A stretch of 64,000 nucleotides of DNA from Flavobacteriaceae bacterium UBA4166 (GTDB lineage Bacteria; Bacteroidota; Bacteroidia; Flavobacteriales; Flavobacteriaceae), in assembly GCA_002379985.1 (NCBI GenBank), contig DFVG01000047.1, positions 1 through 64,000 of the forward strand. Reading direction: 5' to 3'. The notes under the pieces were generated by a model, which did no database searches, was not told the origin of the DNA, and saw only the letters and a program-made list of their open reading frames with translations. The translations under genes and the position numbers were made by a program. Of the stretch, positions 18,046 through 26,455 are shown piece by piece; positions within the stretch are counted from its first letter, which is position 1; every line of letters starts with the position of its first letter.

Positions 18046-18251
18046 CGTGATTTAAAGATAAAATAAAGGAGCCCACCAATTAGCAAATAAGGGAAGACCA
18101 TCAAATAGATAATGCCGTTATTGATTCCTTTGGCAGCTTGATTCCCTTCTTCACTTTCTAATACGGCGCGACACATCGCACATTGGGCTTCCGCCGGAAG
18201 GCAGCTGAATAAGCACACGAACAATATTAGAACAACCTTCTTATGCATCAT
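18027..18251 (-). CDS. Small secreted/membrane protein with CxxC, oxidase-biogenesis cluster
   Basis: A 74-residue protein. The N-terminus is a signal peptide or helix (VVLILFVCLFSCLPAEA), then AQCAMCRAVLESEE, which holds a CxxC pair, then a transmembrane helix (IIYLMVFPYLLIGGLLYFIF) and a basic end (KSRKKRST). The topology puts the CxxC in the periplasm. It directly abuts the DUF420 gene and lies downstream of SCO, so a helper role in copper delivery or oxidase assembly is plausible but inferred. Two adjacent ATGs (18251, 18248) could start it. Confidence 0.8.
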   Translation of the reverse strand: MMHKKVVLILFVCLFSCLPAEAQCAMCRAVLESEEGNQAAKGINNGIIYLMVFPYLLIGGLLYFIFKSRKKRST

Positions 18252-18776
18252 TTAATAATAGGGGGCGATCATAAAATATACGATCACACCCGTGACCGCA
18301 ACATATAACCAAATAGGAAACGTAATGCGTGCAATTTTTCTGTGATTCACGAAGTCGCCGGAAATCGCTCTCACATACGTAATTAATACAAATGGAATTA
18401 CGGTGATGGAAAGCAAGATATGTGTGATCAAAATAAAGAAATACACGTACCGAAGCATTCCTTCACCTCCATAAGGGGTAGAATCTGAGGTCATGTGATA
18501 AATTACATACATCACGAGGAATAAAACCGACAGTACGATATTGGTTTTCATCAGTTTTTCGTGGGTGCGTCGATTTCCATTCTTAATTTGAATGACGGCC
18601 AGAACCAGAAGAATGGCCGTAATACCATTGATAGTTGCGTAAATGGGAGGCAAGAACCCTAAACGCTCCACCCCCGGAATTCGAATCGTAAAAAGTAATG
18701 CCACGGCAGCAGGGATTGCAATGGATAGGACCCAGATCCAAATAGTATATTTCTTCGTCGTATTGGAGTTGGCCAT
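18252..18776 (-). CDS. DUF420 (YozB/CtaM-like) membrane protein
   Basis: A 174-residue protein with about five transmembrane helices (for example IWIWVLSIAIPAAVALLFTI and IYATINGITAILLVLAVIQI). DUF420 proteins occur next to heme-copper oxidase genes and the CtaM branch is needed for maturation of some oxidases. The conserved HEKLMKTN and ITHILLSI segments with histidines fit the family. It is one base after the SCO gene, and the small Cys protein follows directly. Role in oxidase assembly comes from family knowledge and context. Confidence 0.88.
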   Translation of the reverse strand: MANSNTTKKYTIWIWVLSIAIPAAVALLFTIRIPGVERLGFLPPIYATINGITAILLVLAVIQIKNGNRRTHEKLMKTNIVLSVLFLVMYVIYHMTSDSTPYGGEGMLRYVYFFILITHILLSITVIPFVLITYVRAISGDFVNHRKIARITFPIWLYVAVTGVIVYFMIAPYY

Positions 18777-18777
18777 A

Positions 18778-19398
18778 TTATAATAATTTTTTAATGTCCT
18801 CGATCAACATTTGAATGCCTTCTTCTTCCAAACCGTCATAATAGATCACAGGATTTTCATTCTCGTCATAGCGCGATCGAATGTTTCCTTCTTGATCGAT
18901 CAACGCAAAGAATCCCGAGTGCTCAAAACCACCCTCTACTTCCGGCGCTTCCCCAACATAGAGATTAAACCCCTCATTGGCCAATTGATAAATTTCATCT
19001 TTATCACCAGTCATTAGGTGCCAATTGGGATTCGTAATCTTATAGGCTTCTGCGTATTCTTTTAAAATCTTTGGAGTGTCATATTCGGGATCAATACTGA
19101 ATGAGGCGATTCCCACATTGGGGTTTCCGTAGAATTCGTTTTGAATGCGTACCATATTCCGATTCATAATCGGACAGATGGAAGGACACGTGGTAAAGAA
19201 AAACTCTGCCACATAGACTTTTCCTTCATAGTCTTTATTTGAAATGGTCTTACCGTCTTGATTGGTAAAATTAAAAGAGGGTACTTCACCGATCGTAGCC
19301 ATTTCGGGTTCCGAAAAATGGTTCACGATCTTCGGCACAGCCCATATTCCGAAGATCAAAATAATAAAAGTGATTCCTACGTAGGAGTAATTTTTCAT
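18778..19398 (-). CDS. SCO family copper chaperone for cytochrome oxidase
   Basis: A 206-residue membrane-anchored thioredoxin-fold protein that delivers copper to the CuA site of oxidase subunit II. An N-terminal helix (YVGITFIILIFGIWAVPKIV) anchors it. The copper ligands are C71 and C75 in TTCPSICPIM and H160 in GGFEHSGFF. Length is normal. It sits between a degenerate SCO-like paralogue and DUF420. CuA is encoded by ctaC about 28 kb away in the window. Confidence 0.94.
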   Translation of the reverse strand: MKNYSYVGITFIILIFGIWAVPKIVNHFSEPEMATIGEVPSFNFTNQDGKTISNKDYEGKVYVAEFFFTTCPSICPIMNRNMVRIQNEFYGNPNVGIASFSIDPEYDTPKILKEYAEAYKITNPNWHLMTGDKDEIYQLANEGFNLYVGEAPEVEGGFEHSGFFALIDQEGNIRSRYDENENPVIYYDGLEEEGIQMLIEDIKKLL

Positions 19399-19400
19399 AT

Positions 19401-20051
19401 TTAAATCTCTCTGTCGGCTTTATATTTTTTTAATTCCAATCGATATTCAGCCAAAATAACCTTGATATCATCGCTCATCTTGTTGTTTATTTCAGCGTAG
19501 TCACTCGCGTTGTAGCCATACAACATTCCCACATCCTCATCATCCTTCCGACCTCTTAAATTACTGTCTTTATCAATGATATAAACTGCATCCGTGGAGT
19601 ATTGAGAGGATAATACATCTTGTGTTTCTAGGGACTGAAAGAGTTGCTCGATCACTTCCGGCGTTGCGACCACAAACTTGTATTTTATAGGATCTTCGAT
19701 TTCAGTGAGCCGCTGTTTCAACGCAGCCACTTCACTCTCTTGTCCTTCGGTGATTAGAAAAACCATCTGAAAGTCTTCAAATTGGTAGTTCTTCTTATAA
19801 ATTTTGTGTGCCAAGTTAAAGGCGTTCGCTTTTTTTTCTTCTACTTCACTTCCGAAGAAACCAAGGACACTGATACGATCCTCTAATTGTACGGCTGTTC
19901 CCTCCAATGTTGTTAACGAATTCAAGGGAGCCACATTATACGTTAATACCGGAAGTTTGGCAAAATTATTTACCCCCGAAGCAAAGAAAAGATAGACGGT
20001 AATGGGCAGTAAAAATAAGACTGCGAGTACAGCAAACTTTTTAAATTTCAA
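19401..20051 (-). CDS. SCO-like membrane-anchored thioredoxin-fold protein lacking copper cysteines
   Basis: A 216-residue protein. I place the start at the TTG at 20051 (giving MKFKKFAVLAVLFLLPITVY), because the longer frame begins at a TTG (20078) that lies upstream of the -7 box, so those codons would not be in the mRNA. After the membrane anchor a thioredoxin-like domain follows: ISVLGFFGS aligns with the SCO strand before the copper motif, and AVYIIDKDSNLRGR with its later strand. The CxxxC is replaced by GSEVEEKK. It is the first gene of the SCO operon. Its function is unknown; a redox-inactive partner of SCO is inference. Confidence 0.8.
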   Translation of the reverse strand: MKFKKFAVLAVLFLLPITVYLFFASGVNNFAKLPVLTYNVAPLNSLTTLEGTAVQLEDRISVLGFFGSEVEEKKANAFNLAHKIYKKNYQFEDFQMVFLITEGQESEVAALKQRLTEIEDPIKYKFVVATPEVIEQLFQSLETQDVLSSQYSTDAVYIIDKDSNLRGRKDDEDVGMLYGYNASDYAEINNKMSDDIKVILAEYRLELKKYKADREI

Positions 20052-20067
20052 TCCTGTAGATTTTATG

Positions 20068-20098
20068 CAAAAATACAAGCCAAAAAGAGGTTAGCCAA
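20068..20098 (-). promoter_or_regulatory. Full promoter of the SCO operon
   Basis: Minus strand: TTG (20098-20096), 20 bases, TATTTTTG (20075-20068). Transcription would begin near 20061, about ten bases before the chosen TTG start. It lies between the cox terminator and the SCO-like gene. Confidence 0.85.
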
Positions 20099-20117
20099 CT
20101 TTAAGTACCTACTTTAA

Positions 20118-20148
20118 CAAAAAAAGAGTCCTGACGGTCAGGACTCTT
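20118..20148 (-). terminator. Intrinsic terminator of the ctaB-cox3-cox3-coxIV operon
   Basis: A perfect 12-bp inverted repeat (20124-20135 with 20137-20148) is followed on the minus strand by seven T. It lies 26 bases past the coxIV stop. Confidence 0.92.
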
Positions 20149-20173
20149 CTATAAGATGGAAAAATACGATGTT

Positions 20174-20557
20174 CTAAAAATCGAATTTTACATAATTGTT
20201 TTTGTATACCTCGTAAATATAATCTCCCTCGATCAACAAAATAAGGATCAAGTAGCAGATCAAGAAGACTGCAGTCCAAACTACTGCGCGTCGTAAGGAA
20301 GAGGTTTCATCACGCATGTGCATGAAATCCCAAGTGATGTAATAGGCTTTTACCAAGGTAAGAATAATGAAGATCCAATTGAGGAGCTTCATTGCCAAGA
20401 AGCGTGTTTCTGTAAGCATCTCAGGTTTTATGATACCTAGTACCACTTCAATCGCAGTAACGATGCATAAAAAGGTAAATACCCCCCAAATCTTACTTAC
20501 GTTGGATTTAAATTTCCAGGCGCCTCTAAATATTTCAAGTTTATGTTCGTGTGCCAT
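20174..20557 (-). CDS. Cytochrome c oxidase subunit IV (CyoD-like)
   Basis: A 127-residue membrane protein with three helices (VFTFLCIVTAIEVVLGI, LNWIFIILTLVKAYYITW and AVVWTAVFLICYLILILL). The EVVLG and LVKAYYITWDFMH pattern is typical of the prokaryotic COX4 family. It is an accessory oxidase subunit thought to stabilise subunits I and III. It is the last gene of the operon, 17 bases after the longer cox3, and a terminator follows. Confidence 0.9.
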   Translation of the reverse strand: MAHEHKLEIFRGAWKFKSNVSKIWGVFTFLCIVTAIEVVLGIIKPEMLTETRFLAMKLLNWIFIILTLVKAYYITWDFMHMRDETSSLRRAVVWTAVFLICYLILILLIEGDYIYEVYKNNYVKFDF

Positions 20558-20574
20558 GTGCTAACTAATTTCGC

Positions 20575-21558
20575 TTATACCAGATAAAAGAATGTAAATA
20601 CAAATACCCAAACCAAGTCTACAAAGTGCCAATATAATCCCACTTTCTCTACCATTTCATAACTTCCTCGACGTTCGTAGGTTCCGATGATCACGTTGAA
20701 GAAAATAATGATGTTAATGATGACCCCGGAGAATACGTGAAATCCGTGGAATCCTGTTATAAAGAAAAAGAAGTCTGCGAACAACGGGTGCCCATATTCA
20801 TTGTGCTTCAGGTTAGCACCTTCAACCACTAATCTCCCATCATTTTCTAATTTCGCAATAGACGCTTCTCGGCTCAACACAATATGTTCCCCATTTTCAT
20901 CTAGGTATTGCGTTCTGATCAATAAGTTGTCATTCGCTAAAAACCCTGCTTTTACTTCTTCATAGGAATAGTTGGTTCGCGTTTCGGGTTCTGCATCGTA
21001 CCAAATACCGTTTTTCTCTAAGTGATTTTCGCGGGTAGCGGGTAGAAATTCTGCAAACTCAGCAATCGCTACTCGTTCTCCGTTGGTATCTAAAAATTGA
21101 AGGATCTTACCTCCTTTTGTTTCTACCGCTCCATAATCTCCTTTAATAAAAGTGGCCCACTCCCAAGCCTGCGATCCTACGAACACGGCTCCACCAATAA
21201 TGGTAAAAAACATATACCAGATCACTTTATTCTTTTGCATTTTGTGCCCTGCATCTACGGCCAATACCATGGTTACCGAAGAAAAGATCAGTACCAAGGT
21301 CATAAAAGCTACATAGTACATAGGAGCCGGCACACCATGTAAGAAGGGAACGTGTGTGAACACCTCATCCGCAATGGGCCATGCATCAATAAACTTAAAT
21401 CTCGAAAATCCATAAGAGGCGATAAAGCCGGAGAAGGTCAAGGCATCCGAAACGATAAAAAACCACATCATCATTTTGCCATAACTGGCGTTGAGCGGAC
21501 GATTTCCTCCGCCCCATGTTTTTCCTTCGGTACCTGTTTTAGCCACAGTAGCTTCCAT
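20575..21558 (-). CDS. Cytochrome c oxidase subunit III, long form with hydrophilic insertion
   Basis: A 327-residue heme-copper oxidase subunit III. The core family segments are present: MMMWFFIVSDALTFSGF, QAWEWATFI, FFITGFHGFHVFSG and YWHFVDLVWVFVFTFFYLV. Between the helix ending WEWATFI and the helix beginning PLFADFFFF, about 115 residues are inserted (about 140-255), mostly polar, which makes the protein longer than the usual 190-270. It lies next to a second, shorter subunit III gene. The insertion probably faces one membrane side and may contact other oxidase subunits (inference). Confidence 0.92.
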   Translation of the reverse strand: MEATVAKTGTEGKTWGGGNRPLNASYGKMMMWFFIVSDALTFSGFIASYGFSRFKFIDAWPIADEVFTHVPFLHGVPAPMYYVAFMTLVLIFSSVTMVLAVDAGHKMQKNKVIWYMFFTIIGGAVFVGSQAWEWATFIKGDYGAVETKGGKILQFLDTNGERVAIAEFAEFLPATRENHLEKNGIWYDAEPETRTNYSYEEVKAGFLANDNLLIRTQYLDENGEHIVLSREASIAKLENDGRLVVEGANLKHNEYGHPLFADFFFFITGFHGFHVFSGVIINIIIFFNVIIGTYERRGSYEMVEKVGLYWHFVDLVWVFVFTFFYLV

Positions 21559-21603
21559 AGAAACAGTTTGGTGTTAAATAAAGCACAAAAATAGGTATAA
21601 TTT

Positions 21604-22188
21604 TTATCTAACGAAATAGAAAAACAAAAAGAGATAAATCCACAGGATATCTACAAAGTGCCAAAAGGTGGCAGCTAGTTCTATACCAAGGGTTTTGCCT
21701 TTACTATATTTCAGTTTAAAATGATTATAAATTACAACCAAAAGCGCTATGAGTCCGCTTACCACATGGGCTAGGTGCAATAGCACTACCAAATAGATAA
21801 ATGAAGTGGTGATGGTACTTTCACTTCCGGTAAAATAATACCCGTTTGCAATAATTTCAGAAAAGCCTCGAAACTGAAGAAACACGAACGCCACTCCTAA
21901 AAGCAACGTGACCCACAGCAAGATCATCCCCAATTGATGGGACGCTTTCTTAATCGCATTTTTTGCAAAATGTATGGTAATACTGCTTGCCACAATAACC
22001 ACCAAACTGATGTAAAAAGCAGGAGGTATTTCAAAATCAGTCAACCAATCCGGCCGCTCTTTACTCACTACGTAGGCACTTGTAAGTCCGGCAAAGCTCA
22101 TCGACAAGCTAATGATACCAAACCACAGCATCATCTTTTTAGCGCGTTTTAATTTTTTTTCTTCGGTTCCTTCTGTATAATCTGTCAT
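21604..22188 (-). CDS. Cytochrome c oxidase subunit III, short form
   Basis: A 194-residue member of the COX3/CyoC family with five helices. It begins with a charged cytoplasmic stretch (TEEKKLKRAKKMMLWFGI), contains LLHLAHVVSGLIALLVV, and ends TFWHFVDILWIYLFLFFYFVR. Its start overlaps the ctaB stop by four bases (ATGA), indicating translational coupling. Paired short and long subunit III genes side by side suggest that both belong to one oxidase, as no other oxidase core is visible nearby. Confidence 0.92.
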   Translation of the reverse strand: MTDYTEGTEEKKLKRAKKMMLWFGIISLSMSFAGLTSAYVVSKERPDWLTDFEIPPAFYISLVVIVASSITIHFAKNAIKKASHQLGMILLWVTLLLGVAFVFLQFRGFSEIIANGYYFTGSESTITTSFIYLVVLLHLAHVVSGLIALLVVIYNHFKLKYSKGKTLGIELAATFWHFVDILWIYLFLFFYFVR

Positions 22189-23054
22189 CGTATAAATTTA
22201 TCGACTACATATATAATTTGTAATAAGGTGATATAACTCACACTTACCAACATCAATTGTCGGGCTGCTTTTTCAGTTTTTCTTCGGAAGAGTCGCATGG
22301 CGTAATAAATAAGCCAAATACCTAGTCCTGCAATCAGTACTCCTGAAATCGGTGTCAAATAGAGTTTCCCGGTGACCCCCAAGACCGGAATCAGCGACGC
22401 CAACACCGTCCAGATACAATACAATACTACTTGTATGGCCGTACCACGATCTCGTTTTCCATTCGGAAGCATATAAAACCCACCTCGCTGATAATCATCA
22501 TATAAGAACCAACCAATTGCCCAAAAATGTGGAAATTGCCAAAAGAATTGGATCATAAACAAAGTTCCGGGTTCGATCCCAAAATCATTGGTTGCAGCAA
22601 CCCAACCCAACATAAAAGGAATAGCTCCGGGAAAGGCACCTACAAAAACAGAAAGGGGTGTTTTTGTTTTCAACGGCGTATACAAACTCACATACATAAA
22701 AATGGAGATGGCGCCAAACAAGGCGGTCTGCGGATTGATGATGTAAAGCACCGCGATTCCAATAATGGTAAGCACACTCGCTAAAAGAAACGCTGGAGTA
22801 ACAGCAACTCTTCCCGAGGGAAGCGGGCGGTTTTTGGTACGCTCCATGAGGGCATCCAGATCACGCTCAATAATTTGATTAAACACATTAGAAGCACCCA
22901 CCATGCAATATCCCCCAATACAAAGCAATAAGAGCACGGTAAAATCGATGGTATCTGCACCTAAAAGATATCCCGCTACGGAAGAAAACACCACGCTTAC
23001 CGAGAGGCGCATTTTCGTAATTTCCGAAAAGTTGGTGAACAGGGCTAAAGCCAT
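22185..23054 (-). CDS. ctaB: Protoheme IX farnesyltransferase (heme O synthase)
   Basis: A 289-residue membrane prenyltransferase that makes heme O for heme-copper oxidases. I start it at ATG 23054 (MALALFTNFSEITKMRLSVS), because the longer frame begins at the TTG that is the promoter -33 element (23147). The UbiA-family aspartate motif is NQIIERDLDALMERTKNRPLP, and the second is YDDYQRGGFYMLP. About nine helices are predicted. It is the first gene of the operon with two cox3 genes and coxIV. Confidence 0.93.
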   Translation of the reverse strand: MALALFTNFSEITKMRLSVSVVFSSVAGYLLGADTIDFTVLLLLCIGGYCMVGASNVFNQIIERDLDALMERTKNRPLPSGRVAVTPAFLLASVLTIIGIAVLYIINPQTALFGAISIFMYVSLYTPLKTKTPLSVFVGAFPGAIPFMLGWVAATNDFGIEPGTLFMIQFFWQFPHFWAIGWFLYDDYQRGGFYMLPNGKRDRGTAIQVVLYCIWTVLASLIPVLGVTGKLYLTPISGVLIAGLGIWLIYYAMRLFRRKTEKAARQLMLVSVSYITLLQIIYVVDKFIR

Positions 23055-23116
23055 CGACACAAAAGGGTTTACAGACAACGAACCGTTCTTACAAATGGCC
23101 GTTACATTTTCGGCTG

Positions 23117-23147
23117 CAAAGATACGGTTCCCAATAATTTTTGGCAA
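23117..23147 (-). promoter_or_regulatory. Full promoter of the ctaB-cox operon
   Basis: Minus strand: TTG (23147-23145), 20 bases, TATCTTTG (23124-23117). Transcription would start near 23111, leaving a leader of about 57 bases before the ATG at 23054. Confidence 0.85.
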
Positions 23148-23219
23148 TAATTCGCCGCTTTAGTTAGGTCAACATTACAGTTTTTATTATTTTGGAATTT
23201 GTAATAAATGTACATTTCT

Positions 23220-24242
23220 ATGCGAATATTTTCCCTATCACTTGTTGTTGCCGTATGCTTTCATTTTCAAGCCTTCGCGCAAGACAACCCTACCCTTCAG
23301 CTTACCAAAGTGCAGGACAGCATCTATATGATTCAAGGTCGTGGAGGAAACATTGCCTTTCAAGCGGGGTCCGAAGGCACCTTGATGGTCGACAGTCAGT
23401 TTGCCAATGCTACCCCGCAGATTCTAAATAAGATCTTGAGCGTCACCACGCAACCCTTACGCTATTTGGTAAACACGCACCATCATGGCGATCATACGGG
23501 CGGAAACGATAATCTTAAAGGTCAAGGCGCCATCGTTATTGCTCATGATAACGTTCGGAAATTACTGTATGGCGAAGCCACGAAGCTCATGGATAAGGCT
23601 TCCGAAGAAGCCTACAATAATGCTATGAAACGCTTGGGAAATGAAACGAATCCTGAAAATCAAAAACTTGCGAAGCAAGAGGCAGAAATTGCCGCACAAA
23701 ACATAGAGGAAGAAGCGATGAAATCCGTTAAAAATTTACCGGCAATCACCTTTTCTCGTGACATGACCTTTTATCACAATGGGGAAAAGATCATGGCCTT
23801 TCATGTTGACAATGCGCATACGCAAGGCGACATCATTTTATATTTTACAAAAGCCAATGTAATGCATACCGGAGATGCCTTTATCAATAGCGGCTACCCT
23901 TTTATTGACACGAATAATGGAGGTTCCGTAGATGGGTACATTAAGGGGCTCTCACGTATTTTCTACGTGGCAAATGACGACACTAAGATCATTCCCGGAC
24001 ATGGTGAACTTGCTGATAAGGATGATGTCCAATACCTTCATGGCATGCTTGAGTTTTTACGTGATCGTGTTGCTTATCATGTGGTCGCCGGAAAAACAGA
24101 TGCCGAAATTCTCCAGATCAAGGAAATGACCGCTGAATATGACGCCAAAGGGTTTGGCGATGGTTTCATTAGTACGGAAAAGATCCTTCAAGTTCTAATC
24201 GCAGACGCTCGCAAGAAATATCCAACAGCAGGTAAGAAATAG
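23220..24242 (+). CDS. Metallo-beta-lactamase-fold hydrolase, secreted
   Basis: A 340-residue protein with a signal peptide (MRIFSLSLVVAVCFHFQAFAQ); the frame could start four codons earlier at 23208. The metal site is NTHHHGDHTGGN, with further ligands in VDNAHTQGDI and at GHGELADKDD, and the strand VMHTGDAF. It is therefore a periplasmic binuclear zinc hydrolase of the MBL superfamily. The substrate is not evident; it resembles MBL-fold proteins linked to oxidative metabolism more than known beta-lactamases. An insertion of about 60 residues rich in Glu/Ala (QKLAKQEAEIAAQNIEEEA) lies after the metal motif. It diverges from ctaB and converges with remB, three bases apart. Confidence 0.88.
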   Translation: MRIFSLSLVVAVCFHFQAFAQDNPTLQLTKVQDSIYMIQGRGGNIAFQAGSEGTLMVDSQFANATPQILNKILSVTTQPLRYLVNTHHHGDHTGGNDNLKGQGAIVIAHDNVRKLLYGEATKLMDKASEEAYNNAMKRLGNETNPENQKLAKQEAEIAAQNIEEEAMKSVKNLPAITFSRDMTFYHNGEKIMAFHVDNAHTQGDIILYFTKANVMHTGDAFINSGYPFIDTNNGGSVDGYIKGLSRIFYVANDDTKIIPGHGELADKDDVQYLHGMLEFLRDRVAYHVVAGKTDAEILQIKEMTAEYDAKGFGDGFISTEKILQVLIADARKKYPTAGKK

Positions 24243-24245
24243 TCG

Positions 24246-26360
24246 CTAAAAATCGTAGTACCAGTTGAAAAGATCGGTTCGAATTCCAAAATTGATCCAA
24301 GTCGTTTGATTTTCAAAGACGCTTTCAGTATTTAGCATCGGTTTAAAATCCCGGAAGATGACACTTCCGTAAATCTTTAAATTTGAAGCAGGATTGATCA
24401 CATATCCGGCTTGGAATTCTGCATGAAAGAAATCGGTGGTATTTCCTTGCGCCAATTCGTTCCCTAGATCAGAGACGCGATTATCTTCGGTACCGTAGAT
24501 ACTTCCGCCATAAAACAACATATCGTCTTCGGTATTAAATTCAAAACCGCGTTTGGCCACAATGATCTTTGCATCAGCAAAAACGCGATTCCATTGATAT
24601 CTGGCAATCCCAATAAATTCAGAAAAATTAGCGCCTAGCGTATGCGCCATTGATTGGTTGTTGTGACCGTAGTTTAACACTACTGTATTGTGAGAATAGG
24701 TAAATGGGCGCACGCGATTATACTCGGCTTGGACCATCAAATTTTGTATTCCGAAGGCATGATAATACTTCGCACCCAATTGATAACCCTGCTTGTTCTT
24801 ATAGCTTCCTTCGGAACCAAAGAAATCACTGGAAGAGAATTCATCGATGATCAACTGTCCATACGCATTGATACGATCGGTAAACTTGTATTTTGCGCTG
24901 ATCCCGATCAGCGCATTTCCACCACGGGAACCGGTAGAAAATTCAATAGCGCGATAAAAGATCACCGGATTAATATAATTGAAGTCGAAACCGCGATCGT
25001 TATCATTTTCCCAGATCACCGATTCAAACAAGCCAATGTTCAACCGCTTAGTCACATTGTAACTTAAGTAATGGTTGGCCATAAATTTGGTTCGGAAGGA
25101 GCCATCTGCCGTCACCTCCGGACGCACATCACGAAGCGACATCCAAGTGTTGGTATATTTCAACTTCCAAAAGGTGGTATTCAACTTGAAGAAGGGATAC
25201 GGACTCGCATTATCGCTTAGCAACAAGGATCGATACCCATCTCCTAAGAACAATTTTCCGTGCCCCAATTGCACATTAAACCATTTGGATGGTGAATAGG
25301 AAACATGCCCTGTAGCGATGGGGTAATCGTACGAATCATCGCGAAACCGTTTTGCAATTCCACGACCCGGAATGATCGCCGGGTTTCCTCCATCGGGTCT
25401 CCTAGCTTCTGCAAAGCGATTGAAATAATCTGCAAAGCGCCCCTGACTCTCATACACTACTGCAAAAAACCCAATTTGCTTGCCAATACCTCCTTGCACA
25501 TAAGCGAGGCGCGTATTATTATAAGTATCAATATCGGCGTCTGTATCCTTTCCCGCTTGCAAATCTACTCCCGGATCTACGGTGAGCCAGTAGTCTTTTC
25601 CTTTGATAGTAATAAAATGTTCGTCCCACCACTTTCTACCAAACCAAGAGGTTTTGTTCATACTCCATTGTTTATTTCGCTCCTTAAAATCATAATATTG
25701 ATTGACATCTGAATATAGATATGGCTTTTGGGCGGTGTGGTTATTTGCCCCGACTTGATTCATAGCCGCATCAAACAAAAAATAATTGTGGTGAGACAGC
25801 GGAATGTTGATATTACTTTCATATTCTTCCCCATCGTACGGTTGTTTTTCAAGACTTTCATATTCATCAGAACGATCAATAGCGACGGTATTGTTTTTCT
25901 TATCGGAAGTTACTTCGGAAGAAGTCTCATTAACAACGGTCGTCCCGGGTGTGGGTGGGCGCAACGGAATGGGAATTGGCAGCGTAAATTGAACGTAGGC
26001 GGGATTACTATTGTAGGTAGCCGGTGTAATTTGCGGTAGGGTTTCAAACACTCGGCGCACTTCTTCCTTCAATTCAGTATACATGGCATCTACATACAAA
26101 ACTTTGAAGGTTCCTGTTTTATCAACTTCAAAAAACACATTCATGGTACCTGAATACGATTCTTCTGAAACCACCTGAGGCACCTCAAAATTTTCAAAAA
26201 CAAATTGTTGGAGCGTTTGGTTGAAACAGGATTCCAGCGCAGTCACAGCAACATTCTCGCATTCCGGAAAAACGGGATACTTTTCAAATTCTGAACTGAT
26301 GTTTTGAGCGTAAAGGAAGCCGGTAACAAAGAAAACAAGGATCGAGGCGAATCTTTTCAT
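24246..26360 (-). CDS. remB: Probable gliding motility protein RemB
   Basis: A 704-residue outer-membrane protein. ATG 26360 gives a good signal peptide (MKRFASILVFFVTGFLYAQ). Residues about 20-135 resemble a TonB C-terminal domain, with VFPECE, a second Cys and a final LPIPIPL; the same pattern is in the two tonB genes next door. A linker (about 140-190) is followed by a beta-barrel domain like the capsule assembly Wzi family, with repeated strands such as WFNVQLGHGKLFLGDGYRS. RemB of Flavobacterium johnsoniae has this size and also lies close to sprA, which supports the name, but I cannot confirm it by alignment. A one-mismatch -7 box (TATCTTTC, 26395-26388) precedes it. Confidence 0.65.
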   Translation of the reverse strand: MKRFASILVFFVTGFLYAQNISSEFEKYPVFPECENVAVTALESCFNQTLQQFVFENFEVPQVVSEESYSGTMNVFFEVDKTGTFKVLYVDAMYTELKEEVRRVFETLPQITPATYNSNPAYVQFTLPIPIPLRPPTPGTTVVNETSSEVTSDKKNNTVAIDRSDEYESLEKQPYDGEEYESNINIPLSHHNYFLFDAAMNQVGANNHTAQKPYLYSDVNQYYDFKERNKQWSMNKTSWFGRKWWDEHFITIKGKDYWLTVDPGVDLQAGKDTDADIDTYNNTRLAYVQGGIGKQIGFFAVVYESQGRFADYFNRFAEARRPDGGNPAIIPGRGIAKRFRDDSYDYPIATGHVSYSPSKWFNVQLGHGKLFLGDGYRSLLLSDNASPYPFFKLNTTFWKLKYTNTWMSLRDVRPEVTADGSFRTKFMANHYLSYNVTKRLNIGLFESVIWENDNDRGFDFNYINPVIFYRAIEFSTGSRGGNALIGISAKYKFTDRINAYGQLIIDEFSSSDFFGSEGSYKNKQGYQLGAKYYHAFGIQNLMVQAEYNRVRPFTYSHNTVVLNYGHNNQSMAHTLGANFSEFIGIARYQWNRVFADAKIIVAKRGFEFNTEDDMLFYGGSIYGTEDNRVSDLGNELAQGNTTDFFHAEFQAGYVINPASNLKIYGSVIFRDFKPMLNTESVFENQTTWINFGIRTDLFNWYYDF

Positions 26361-26418
26361 GGAAATAACCAATAGGATTTTCAAAGCGAAAGATACGGTT
26401 TTTTCGATTCTTTGGTGG

Positions 26419-26450
26419 GAAAGAAAAACCCGCTTCTTTAAAGCGGGTTT
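26419..26450 (-). terminator. Intrinsic terminator of the first tonB gene
   Basis: A perfect 10-bp stem (26426-26435 with 26441-26450) with a 5-base loop is followed on the minus strand by a T-rich run. It lies six bases past the tonB stop and before remB. Confidence 0.88.
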
Positions 26451-26455
26451 CTACA

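Noticed and set aside
24246..26360. remB as a plain capsule (Wzi) protein
   Set aside because: The barrel part does resemble the Wzi family, but the TonB-like N-terminus, size and closeness to sprA fit RemB better; kept at moderate confidence.
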